Assembly (NCBI GenBank): GCA_964351195.1
Contig: CAYGNI010000094.1
Coordinates: forward strand, 1 to 7,094
Origin: TMED27 sp964351195
GTDB lineage: Bacteria; Pseudomonadota; Alphaproteobacteria; Micavibrionales; Micavibrionaceae
DNA length: 7,094 bases
Direction: 5' to 3'
The notes under the pieces are model-generated. The model was not told where the DNA came from. It worked only from the letters and a program-made list of their open reading frames with translations, and searched no databases. The position numbers and the translations under genes are program-made. Positions 1 to 5,397 of the stretch are shown one piece after another. Position 1 is the stretch's first letter; every line of letters starts with the position of its first letter.

Positions 1-1359
1 GTTCAGGATGGCGAAAAACTCGATGATATTGTCGCGCAAACTGGTCTTAGCGCACACACTGTCAGACGCCGCCTTGTTCTCATGCAGTTAAGTGAGACCG
101 TCAAAGAATGTCTTGAGACAGGTGAAATTACTCTCTCGCAGGCAGAAGCCTTGAGTATTGGGACTTTTGAGGAACAGGAACGCTGTCTCAACATGGCAAA
201 ATCAGGTTATTGGGATGCCGAGGATATAAAAGACCGTATTTTGGGTGATCTTCCGACCCTATCAATGGCTATTTTTGAGCGTGAGCTTTACACAGGTGAC
301 TATACAACCGACCTTTTAGGCGAGGACGATAACACCTATTTCAATGATGCAGAGCAATTCTTTGAATTGCAAAAGCAAGCGGCGGAAGAACTGGCAGAAT
401 CCTATCGTGAGAAAGCCGATTGGGTGGAATTTGTTGAGGGCTATTTCAGTGCTTGGCAGTATGGCCGCGCCGAAGAAGGTGAGACAGGAGGCGTTATTGT
501 TTCGTTATCGGCAAGCGGTGCTGTTGAAGTTCATGAAGGGCTTATCAAAACCAAGGCTGATGAAGATACAGCAAATAGCCTTAAAGTGAAGCCTAAAGCC
601 ACCTACCCTACTCCGCTACGCCGTTATATGGCCATGCATAAAAGTATCGCGGTTCAATCGGCTTTGATTGAAAACCCAAGGGTTGCGAAACAGCTTGCTG
701 TCGTAAACAAGCTATATCGCTTCAAAAACCATGATTGTCTGTCCTATTTCGAGCAGGAAGAGACAACCTCCCCTGCCCTCGCAATTATCAATGAACAGGC
801 AAAGGCTTTATTGGCGCATTTCGGCCATGACTCCGAAGACGCTACATGGCGCGATTTGGGTTATCTTTTCAACTATGACCTAGAAGATGCCTATAAAGCT
901 GTCAAAAACTTATCGGATGATGTTTTAGAGAGCCTTTTGGTGACACTGGATGCCTTGGAATTCGGGCAATTATTTTGTGATCAGCTTGATACCTATGAGG
1001 GCAGTATCTTCAATCAGGTTGCCCAGGATTTGCGTCTTGATATGCGGAATTACTGGCGACCAGATGAAGCCTTTTTGAAACGCCGTAACAAGGTGCAATT
1101 ACAGCAGATTGTTACCGATGCGGGATGTTTCCAGAAATTCGGCAATGTTGCAGGATATAAGAAAAAAGAGCTTGTCGCCTCTATGAGCAAGCATTTTCAG
1201 CATGTTCTTACTCTTGAAAGCCCGAATGAAGACGAGTCGAAAGCAACGTTCTGGCTTCCCGAAGCTATGGCTTTCCCTGCGATTGACCCTGATGCCAAAC
1301 TGGATGAGCTGGATACTATCGAAGAAGATAGTGCCGAGAACTTCAAAGAAGCCGCCTAA
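1..1359 (+). CDS. KorB/ParB-like plasmid partition/regulatory protein, 5' end missing
   Basis: The frame is open from the first base and ends in TAA at 1357-1359, so 452 residues are visible and the true start lies upstream. The first ATG in frame (82) is internal, because the protein sequence before it is the first half of a helix-turn-helix. In-window residues 7-28 (LDDIVAQTGLS..TVRRRL) form that motif, followed by a region typical of the KorB/ParB fold (GEITLSQAEAL). The N-terminal ParB nucleotide-binding domain would be outside the window. The long mixed helical C-terminal part ends near residue 418 in WLPEAMAFP, a phrase I associate with large plasmid ParB-like proteins of alphaproteobacteria. 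Family knowledge predicts binding to a centromere or operator and a role in segregation or repression. It is separated from the ParA gene at 4135, so pairing with that ParA is not evident. The family call is good; the exact role is inferred. Confidence 0.8.
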   Translation, partial: VQDGEKLDDIVAQTGLSAHTVRRRLVLMQLSETVKECLETGEITLSQAEALSIGTFEEQERCLNMAKSGYWDAEDIKDRILGDLPTLSMAIFERELYTGDYTTDLLGEDDNTYFNDAEQFFELQKQAAEELAESYREKADWVEFVEGYFSAWQYGRAEEGETGGVIVSLSASGAVEVHEGLIKTKADEDTANSLKVKPKATYPTPLRRYMAMHKSIAVQSALIENPRVAKQLAVVNKLYRFKNHDCLSYFEQEETTSPALAIINEQAKALLAHFGHDSEDATWRDLGYLFNYDLEDAYKAVKNLSDDVLESLLVTLDALEFGQLFCDQLDTYEGSIFNQVAQDLRLDMRNYWRPDEAFLKRRNKVQLQQIVTDAGCFQKFGNVAGYKKKELVASMSKHFQHVLTLESPNEDESKATFWLPEAMAFPAIDPDAKLDELDTIEEDSAENFKEAA

Positions 1360-1372
1360 TTTTTCCGAACTT

Positions 1373-1404
1373 GCCGCCCGATAATTCGGGCGGCTTTCTT
1401 TTTT
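1373..1404 (+). terminator. Rho-independent terminator after the ParB-like gene
   Basis: GCCGCCCG (1373-1380) and CGGGCGGC (1387-1394) form a perfect 8-bp GC-rich stem with loop ATAATT, followed at once by TTTCTTTTTT. It begins 13 bases after the stop codon. It separates the ParB-like gene from the methylase-like gene, whose ribosome site (AAGGA, 1406-1410) starts directly after the T-run. Confidence 0.85.
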
Positions 1405-1417
1405 CAAGGATATCCCC

Positions 1418-2077
1418 ATGAGCATTGACGAATTTACCGAAGAATTATCAAACCTAGACCGTTCCAAATCAGTCTCTGAGAAATTCAGGGATTTTTGTGC
1501 ACTGGCTTTTTGCGCCTATGCAAAGCTGACGGCTTCACCCGACCGCGCGGAAGCACTGGAAGAGCGTTATATGAATATCGTTCAAACATACCATGACAAA
1601 GACACGGTTAGGGCATATCCCCGCCTAATGGCTATGGTCTGGCGCGGTGTGCAAGATGGACAGGACTTTCTCGGACAGGCCGCCGCCGAATTAAATGCGC
1701 TCGATGCCAAAACAGGACAGTTTTTTACACCAATGCCCGTGTCGAGAATGATGGCAATGATTGGATTACAAGGCGCAGAGACTGCCATCAAGGAAAAAGG
1801 CTTTATTACCCTGAATGAGCCTGCATCGGGCGCAGGCGGGATGATATTAGCTGCCGCGAGCATTATAAAAGAAATGGGCTATGACCCCTCCTCCCATCTA
1901 ATCGTGAGCGCACAGGATATTAGCCAGCTTGCTTATCAAATGTGCTTTTTGCAACTGACATTCGCAGGAATACCCGCCTATGTGGAGCGTTGCAACAGCT
2001 TGTCTATGGAGTCTTTCGACGCTTCTTGGACGCCGGCCACGCTTGCCTTTTACAGGCAGCATGGCCGTCTTTTTTGA
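1418..2077 (+). CDS. N-6 adenine DNA methylase-like protein lacking a visible NPPY/F motif
   Basis: This 219-residue protein has the hallmarks of the N-6 DNA methylase (HsdM-like) fold. TGQFFTP at residues 99-105 matches motif X, the cofactor contact, and NEPASGAGGM at 133-142 matches motif I, the S-adenosylmethionine pocket. AQDIS with D167 fits the acidic end of strand 2. CNSL at 192-195 sits where HsdM proteins have the strand leading into motif IV, but the protein ends 24 residues later without any NPPY, NPPF or DPPY. Full HsdM proteins are about 500 residues with a C-terminal half absent here. Short plasmid-borne relatives that also stop near a WTPA-like phrase are known to me, so this may be the normal length of a subfamily. 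The start is supported by AAGGA 7 bases upstream. Placement before ardC suggests a role in resisting restriction. Whether it methylates DNA is open. Confidence 0.8.
   Translation: MSIDEFTEELSNLDRSKSVSEKFRDFCALAFCAYAKLTASPDRAEALEERYMNIVQTYHDKDTVRAYPRLMAMVWRGVQDGQDFLGQAAAELNALDAKTGQFFTPMPVSRMMAMIGLQGAETAIKEKGFITLNEPASGAGGMILAAASIIKEMGYDPSSHLIVSAQDISQLAYQMCFLQLTFAGIPAYVERCNSLSMESFDASWTPATLAFYRQHGRLF
2035..2075 (+). terminator. Probable intrinsic terminator overlapping the end of the methylase-like gene
   Basis: GGCCA (2035-2039) pairs with TGGCC (2062-2066). The stem continues inward, with one mismatch and one bulge, through GCT/AGC and GCC/GGC to a loop TTTTACA. GTC and six T residues (2070-2075) follow, running into the TGA stop. 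The imperfect stem makes this less certain than the terminator at 1373. If active, the leader and ardC downstream need their own promoter or antitermination. Confidence 0.5.
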
Positions 2078-2092
2078 TCTTGGCTGTATCCG

Positions 2093-2253
2093 TCAAGACC
2101 TCCCTTCGGGCCGCTAAAGCGCACAAAAACGGTATCCCCGCCTTTCCGCGTCTTCGACTTGTGCAAGGCGGGTGATCCCCCTCCGTTTTTGTGGGTCGTG
2201 ACTGCTCCAGCCGCTTCTTAAGCCGTTTCACGGCACTTCTAGGAAAGAAGTGC
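2093..2253 (+). promoter_or_regulatory. Structured 5' leader of ardC, copy A of a two-copy element
   Basis: The non-coding stretch 2078-2279 contains a structured element. CACAAAAACGG (2122-2132) and CCGTTTTTGTG (2183-2193) form a perfect 11-bp stem around a 55-base core (2131-2185), which occurs again at 5437-5491 with one mismatch. Inside the core CCCGCCTT (2137-2144) pairs with AAGGCGGG (2165-2172). Shared bases also lie upstream (TCAAGACCT, 2093-2101) and downstream (GGGTCRTGAC, 2193-2202). Two further hairpins follow: GCCGT/ACGGC (2222-2226/2230-2234) and GCACTTCT/AGAAGTGC (2233-2240/2246-2253) with loop AGGAA. The last ends 12 bases before the ardC Shine-Dalgarno AAGGAG (2266-2271). A cis-acting leader RNA fits best, but a DNA-level element is possible. 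I do not recognise it as a named riboswitch. Confidence 0.7.
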
Positions 2254-2279
2254 AACACACATTTTAAGGAGAAAAGAAG

Positions 2280-3152
2280 ATGAAACGCACCGATATTTAC
2301 CAATCCGTTACTGACACAATCATTGAAGCCTTGGAGCAAGGTTTATCAGGTGACTTTGAATTGCCTTGGCATGGTTGTGGAGGTGTTCCCCAGAACGCCC
2401 GCACAGGTAATTATTATCACGGTATCAATGTGCCTTTGCTATGGGCGCACCAGATGAAAAGCGCCTATTCAAGCGGAACATGGGCAACTTATAAACAATG
2501 GCAGGATATGGGCGCACAGGTCAAAAAAGGCGAGAAAGGCCGCCAGATTGTTTTTTGGAAATCCATAGAAGTCGAGCCAACCGAAGACAATGAACAGCGC
2601 GAGCAAATTATGTTTGCCAAATATTCAACTGTCTTTAATGCCGATCAGGTTGATGGATATACCCTGCCCCAAGATGATTTTGAGCCGAATGATATACAGG
2701 CTATTTCTGCGGCAGACCAGCTCATTGACGCTTCAGGCGCAGATATTCGCTTTGATGAGCGCCGCGCATATTACAGCGTCATGGATGATTATATCAATCT
2801 ACCAAGCCCTGAATTTTTCAGACATACCTGCGGCTCTACAGCTACGCAGAATTACTACAGCACGGCATTTCACGAGCTTGTCCATTGGACAGGAGCGCAG
2901 AAACGCCTGAACCGTGAGCAGAAGCATAAATTTGCTTCAAAAGACTATGCTTTCGAGGAATTGGTCGCAGAACTTGGCGCCGCCATGCTTTGTGCATCTA
3001 CAGGCGTAGAGTCAAGCCCCAGAGAAGACCATGCCATTTATATACAAAACTGGCTGAAAGCCTTGAAGGACGACAAGAAGTTTATCTTTTCGGCCAGCTC
3101 ACAGGCACAAAAAGCAGCTGATTATCTCTTTTCTTTCACCAATCAAGATTAA
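2280..3152 (+). CDS. ardC: ArdC-type antirestriction protein (DUF1738 domain plus zincin metallopeptidase)
   Basis: The 290 residues match the ArdC layout. The N-terminal single-strand-DNA-binding domain (about residues 4-125) carries PWHG, PQNARTGNYYHGINVPLLW, TWATYKQWQ and KKGEKG. A C-terminal metallopeptidase-like domain follows with the zinc motif HELVH (198-202; H198, E199, H202) and EELVAELGA (226-234), which offers the third, acidic ligand. The length is normal for the family (about 300). ArdC proteins of conjugative plasmids protect incoming DNA from host restriction by a mechanism that is not settled. AAGGAG (2266-2271), 8 bases upstream, supports the start. The gene heads a probable cluster with the 57- and 141-residue proteins and is preceded by a structured leader. 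The family call is firm; the symbol is used by similarity. Confidence 0.92.
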   Translation: MKRTDIYQSVTDTIIEALEQGLSGDFELPWHGCGGVPQNARTGNYYHGINVPLLWAHQMKSAYSSGTWATYKQWQDMGAQVKKGEKGRQIVFWKSIEVEPTEDNEQREQIMFAKYSTVFNADQVDGYTLPQDDFEPNDIQAISAADQLIDASGADIRFDERRAYYSVMDDYINLPSPEFFRHTCGSTATQNYYSTAFHELVHWTGAQKRLNREQKHKFASKDYAFEELVAELGAAMLCASTGVESSPREDHAIYIQNWLKALKDDKKFIFSASSQAQKAADYLFSFTNQD

Positions 3153-3164
3153 CCCAAGACAAAA

Positions 3165-3190
3165 GGCAGGGGAAAGCCCCCTGCCCCTTT
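3165..3190 (+). terminator. GC-rich hairpin between ardC and the 57-residue gene, weak terminator or attenuator
   Basis: GGCAGGGG (3165-3172) and CCCCTGCC (3178-3185) form a perfect 8-bp stem with loop AAAGC, 12 bases after the ardC stop. Only three T residues follow (3188-3190), so full termination is doubtful. It may be a leaky terminator or a 3'-end stabiliser that lowers expression of the genes after ardC. Confidence 0.45.
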
Positions 3191-3205
3191 AATGAGGAGC
3201 AAATT

Positions 3206-3379
3206 ATGACTTATCTCGTATTCATTGACACGCAATCAGGCGAAAAAACACATTCAATCTGGAACAACTGCGAAGACTGTAAACACCAAGTCGATGTGTT
3301 GAACGGCGCAAGATATCTTGCTTGGTGGGAATTCATACCCGCCGCGCTGAATGCCCCGAATGGCCAATATCTTGTCTAA
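3206..3379 (+). CDS. Small hypothetical protein, 57 residues
   Basis: ATG at 3206 opens a frame closed by TAA at 3377-3379. A strong Shine-Dalgarno GAGGAG (3194-3199) lies 6 bases before the start. The protein begins MTYLVFIDTQSGEK, has three tryptophans (SIWNN and LAWWEF), a CEDC pair of cysteines near residues 22-25, and ends in NGQYLV. No signal peptide or membrane segment is evident. It fills nearly all the space between ardC and the next gene, with 53 and 37 bases on either side, which supports it as a real gene. I do not recognise the family. The CxxC pair alone is too little to claim metal binding. It is probably co-expressed with ardC. Confidence 0.72.
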   Translation: MTYLVFIDTQSGEKTHSIWNNCEDCKHQVDVLNGARYLAWWEFIPAALNAPNGQYLV

Positions 3380-3416
3380 GCCCCCTACTCTCAATTTTTA
3401 AAAAAAGGAATACACT

Positions 3417-3842
3417 ATGCAACAAGCACAAACACTTACATGGGATGAAACTGAGATTGCTAATGCCTACGCGGCTGAATTTTTAGCCGCCGAGATAGCC
3501 GAGACGGAAGACGAAGCCTTCTCTATGGCAATATCGGATACGCAAGTCATAGAATGGGAATTCGAAGATTTTAAGGAACAGCTTAAAACCATTCTTGACG
3601 ATATTTCGCCCGAAGGCTTTTTCTATGTAGAAGGCCGGAATATGGGCTGGAGACGATTATCAGGCCATGCGGAGATAAAAGCAGATAGTGCAGAATCCTA
3701 TATTGAAAAAGCCTTCCCTAAAACATCGGAATGGACGTTTCGAGGCGTTTACACCCCTTCCAAAAAGTCTTTGGATTATACGCTTTATCACCATGACGCG
3801 CCTACTGGAGAGTTTTATACTGTCATTGCAAATTCGGCATAA
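3417..3842 (+). CDS. Hypothetical acidic protein, 141 residues
   Basis: AAGGAA (3405-3410) lies 6 bases before this ATG. The first 70 or so residues are strongly acidic (stretches such as AAEIAETEDEAF and EWEFEDFKEQ). By my count the whole protein has 27 Asp/Glu against 11 Lys/Arg. The C-terminal half is more ordinary, with aromatic-rich strands such as FFYVEGRNMGWRRL and TLYHHDAPTGEFYTVIA. There are no cysteines, signal peptide or membrane segments. I do not recognise a family. It follows ardC and the 57-residue gene in the same direction and is followed by the partition-region repeats. A DNA-mimic or antirestriction role can be imagined from charge and context, but that is conjecture. Confidence 0.8.
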   Translation: MQQAQTLTWDETEIANAYAAEFLAAEIAETEDEAFSMAISDTQVIEWEFEDFKEQLKTILDDISPEGFFYVEGRNMGWRRLSGHAEIKADSAESYIEKAFPKTSEWTFRGVYTPSKKSLDYTLYHHDAPTGEFYTVIANSA

Positions 3843-3853
3843 GGCGTGAAAAG

Positions 3854-4104
3854 GAGTAAGTAGGGTTTTCTTTACCTCTTCATATATAATAGAGTAAGTA
3901 CGGAAGTAAAGAGTTAGCGAAAATAACACAACGGTAAAACCCTACTTACACTTATCTGTATTTCACTAAGACGGTAAAACCTTACTTCTCTAAATCGCTA
4001 GAATGGTACTTTACGAAGAAGGTAAGTCACTATATACTCTAAATGGTAAGTCACTATCTCTTCACGAGAACACCTGCCGACTTACCATCAAGAATAAGTC
4101 ACTA
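3854..4104. repeat. Iterated GTAAGT repeats upstream of parA, candidate centromere/operator
   Basis: This AT-rich gap between the acidic-protein gene and parA carries GTAAGT at 3856, 3894, 4022 and 4046 and its reverse complement ACTTAC at 3944 and 4080. Longer units are GAGTAAGTA (3854-3862 and 3892-3900), ACGGTAAAACCYTACTT (3931-3947 and 3971-3987, one mismatch, 40 bases apart), GGTAAGTCACTAT (4021-4033 and 4045-4057, 24 bases apart) and TAAGTCACTA a third time at 4095-4104. GTAAGTAGGGTTTT (3856-3869) is a perfect 14-bp inverted repeat with 3936-3949, and GACTTACCAT (4079-4088) inverts 4043-4052. ParA/ribbon-helix-helix partition cassettes commonly have their centromere and operator in this position. 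The binding protein is inferred to be the 4876 product. Confidence 0.75.
4010..4038 (+). promoter_or_regulatory. Candidate parA promoter overlapped by repeats
   Basis: TTTACG (4010-4015, 4 of 6 to TTGACA) and TATACT (4033-4038, 5 of 6 to TATAAT) are separated by 17 bases. One GGTAAGTCACTAT copy fills most of the spacer (4021-4033) and the next (4045-4057) covers the expected start site, the layout of an autorepressed promoter. A perfect TATAAT also occurs at 3885-3890 but lacks a good -35 box. Confidence 0.45.
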
Positions 4105-4134
4105 CTTCACACCTTTGTTCAAGGAGCTTAAAAA

Positions 4135-4818
4135 ATGTCATATATTATCGCTATATCCAGCTCAAAAGGCGGCCCTGGCAAAACCAACACGGTTGCCAAT
4201 CTTGCCGATTATTGGGCATTGAAGGGGAAAAAGGTCGCCTTGCTCGATTCTGACCCGAACAAAAATCTTTCCAAATGGTACAACAAAAAAGCCCTTGATG
4301 ATGCGTTTGCAGGGGTGAGCCTTCAGACCTTGGATGATGAAGAGCAGATTATTGATGCCGCGGAAGCTGCTGCGCAGGAACACGACATTGTTTTGATTGA
4401 TGTAGCCGGTGTGCGGAGTAGGGCGCTTTTATATGCTGCCGGCATTGCCGATCTGGTGATTGTTCCCGCGCAGCCTTCCGAAGACGATATTGATGAAGCA
4501 ATCAATACTATCGAAGCTGTGAAGAGCGCAGGGAAGCTTGCCAAGCGCGATATTAAATACCGCGTTCTGCTCTCACAAACCCGTAAAGGCACGATTGTTC
4601 TGGAACATGCGGCCAAGCAGTTTGAGGAGATTAACAATATCCAGATATTCCGTACGACTATCGGGCAACGCGAAGCCCATAAGCAGGCGCGTTTTTATGG
4701 CACGACCGTTATGCGCTCTGATCCGAAAAGTGCGGCCGCCCTGGATTTCACCAATTTAGGGAAAGAGCTTGATAAGCTTTTAAAGGAACAGGCCAAGCTA
4801 CAGCAGCAAGCCGCATAA
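4135..4818 (+). CDS. parA: ParA-family partition ATPase (type Ib-like, no N-terminal HTH)
   Basis: This 227-residue protein starts directly with the ATPase fold. The deviant Walker A is KGGPGKTN (residues 11-18; signature K11, catalytic-site K16 and T17). The A' motif is VALLDSDPN with D38 and D40. Walker B is VLIDVAG with D89. The helical C-terminal tail is rich in Lys, Gln and Ala. Family knowledge: ATP-bound ParA dimers coat the nucleoid and move plasmid copies bound by a centromere-binding partner. The short length and absent N-terminal DNA-binding domain match type Ib systems, in which autoregulation is done by the small partner. AAGGAG (4121-4126), 8 bases upstream, supports the start. 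It is followed after 57 bases by a ribbon-helix-helix gene and preceded by the GTAAGT repeats, completing a partition cassette. Confidence 0.93.
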   Translation: MSYIIAISSSKGGPGKTNTVANLADYWALKGKKVALLDSDPNKNLSKWYNKKALDDAFAGVSLQTLDDEEQIIDAAEAAAQEHDIVLIDVAGVRSRALLYAAGIADLVIVPAQPSEDDIDEAINTIEAVKSAGKLAKRDIKYRVLLSQTRKGTIVLEHAAKQFEEINNIQIFRTTIGQREAHKQARFYGTTVMRSDPKSAAALDFTNLGKELDKLLKEQAKLQQQAA

Positions 4819-4822
4819 AGGG

Positions 4823-4849
4823 AGAAGTCTTTACTTCTGTACTTCTCTA
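4823..4849 (+). repeat. Short inverted repeat and shared 10-mer between parA and its partner gene
   Basis: AGAAGT (4823-4828) and ACTTCT (4833-4838) are inverted around CTTT. ACTTCT recurs at 4841-4846. TACTTCTCTA (4840-4849) is identical to 3983-3992 in the repeat region before parA, so this gap may hold a secondary binding site for the same protein. The stem is short and has no T-run, so it is not called a terminator. Confidence 0.4.
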
Positions 4850-4875
4850 TTTAATCATTTACGAAAGGGATTATC

Positions 4876-5181
4876 ATGGCAAAGCCTAGTTTAAAAAATC
4901 TTCCGAATGTCAGCACTGAGAACCGTAATACCGGTGAGCTGAAAAAGCGCTTGTCTGAGGGGGCAAAGGATTATCCAAGCCTGAAAGTGGAAAAAAAGAA
5001 GGATGCGACCAAGAAGCGCAAGAAATCTTCTTTATCCATGCCCGAATATGTCTGGGATCTTCTTTGGGATGCAACAAAAGAGAGTAGGGAGCCTCAAGGT
5101 GTCATCGTTATGCGCGGTTTGAAGGCTTTGGGTTTTGAGATTGACGAAGCCGATCTGGTAGATGCCCGTAAGACCCGCTAG
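4876..5181 (+). CDS. Ribbon-helix-helix-like partner of ParA (centromere-binding/repressor protein)
   Basis: The 101-residue protein has a flexible, lysine-rich N-terminal half (KVEKKKDATKKRKK around 37-50) and a C-terminal ribbon-helix-helix-like domain. The DNA-contacting strand is SSLSMP (51-56), helix 1 is EYVWDLLWDATKE (57-69), and helix 2 runs from PQG to LKALGF (73-87). The ending EIDEADLVDARK resembles small proteins I know from the position behind ParA in alphaproteobacterial plasmids. A basic disordered tail before such a fold is also typical of ParG-like partition proteins. The start follows AAAGGGA (4864-4870) by 5 bases. It would be expected to bind the GTAAGT repeats, repress parA and stimulate ParA ATP hydrolysis. 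The family is likely; the site assignment is inferred. Confidence 0.8.
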   Translation: MAKPSLKNLPNVSTENRNTGELKKRLSEGAKDYPSLKVEKKKDATKKRKKSSLSMPEYVWDLLWDATKESREPQGVIVMRGLKALGFEIDEADLVDARKTR

Positions 5182-5203
5182 GGTCAGGGCGTTCCCTTGT
5201 GCT

Positions 5204-5232
5204 TTGACAAGCCCAAGGTCAGGCTCTATTCA
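5204..5232 (+). promoter_or_regulatory. Weak candidate promoter for the DUF6876/Toprim unit
   Basis: A perfect TTGACA (5204-5209) is followed after 17 bases by TATTCA (5227-5232), a poor -10 box (3 of 6). If used, it would give a leader of about 355 bases including leader copy B. The weak -10 and overlap with a small hairpin keep this tentative. Confidence 0.3.
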
Positions 5233-5340
5233 CTAACCAGCCCCAAGCGGCCGAGGCCACTTCGGGCTGCTAAGTTCACCGAACCTCGGTTGCCCGAGTT
5301 TCGGCCCATAGGGTAACGATCCCTAACGCGATCATGACAA

Positions 5341-5373
5341 GGCCATTCCTGATAGGAATGGTCATTTGTATTT
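5341..5373 (+). terminator. Strong hairpin, possible terminator of the parA operon
   Basis: GGCCATTCCT (5341-5350) pairs with AGGAATGGTC (5354-5363) with one G-T pair and a GAT loop. ACAA before it can pair with TTGT after it across a 2-base bulge. The following ATTTGTATTT is T-rich but interrupted, so termination is plausible rather than certain. Confidence 0.45.
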
Positions 5374-5397
5374 AAAGAGGCCGCTTCGGCCCGATTA

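Larger units (their letters stand above)
5182..5397 (+). other. Non-coding, hairpin-rich region after the partition cassette
   Basis: No supported gene lies in 5182-5596; this entry covers its first half. Visible inverted repeats are CTTGT/ACAAG (around 5196-5210), GCGGCC/GGCTGC (5247-5252/5265-5270, one G-T pair), CTCGG/CCGAG (5285-5289/5294-5298) and the strong hairpin at 5341-5363. TTCGGGCTGCTAAG (5261-5274) resembles TTCGGGCCGCTAAAG (2105-2119) in the ardC leader. It may be the 3' untranslated part of the partition operon, the start of a long leader, or a small RNA. Confidence 0.5.

Noticed and set aside
82..84. ATG at 82 as the start of the ParB-like gene
   Set aside because: The frame is open to base 1 and the upstream residues are the first half of the helix-turn-helix.
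2078..2279. Transfer origin or insertion-sequence end
   Set aside because: No nic-like sequence, transposase or target-site duplication was found; the structure resembles a leader.
2004..2339. Minus-strand reading frame sharing the phrase GDHPPCTSRRRGK.GIP with another minus-strand frame at 5226-5573
   Set aside because: The shared peptide is just the translated repeat core. The single base difference changes an amino acid (Ala to Val), the flanks diverge completely, and the pairing evidence explains the conservation better than coding does.
3854..4104. CRISPR array
   Set aside because: Repeat units are short (9-17 bases), occur in both orientations and are unevenly spaced; there are no constant-length spacers or cas genes.
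4003..4131. 42-codon plus-strand frame across the repeats, with GKSL repeated because the 24-base period is a multiple of three
   Set aside because: No ribosome site precedes its ATG, it consists mostly of the repeats, and copies in both orientations point to a DNA site.
4823..4838. Terminator between parA and its partner gene
   Set aside because: The stem is only 6 AT-rich base pairs with no T-run after it; co-transcription is more likely.
5334..5375. 13-codon frame starting in the hairpin region
   Set aside because: It is very short, lacks a Shine-Dalgarno, and lies inside an inverted repeat.
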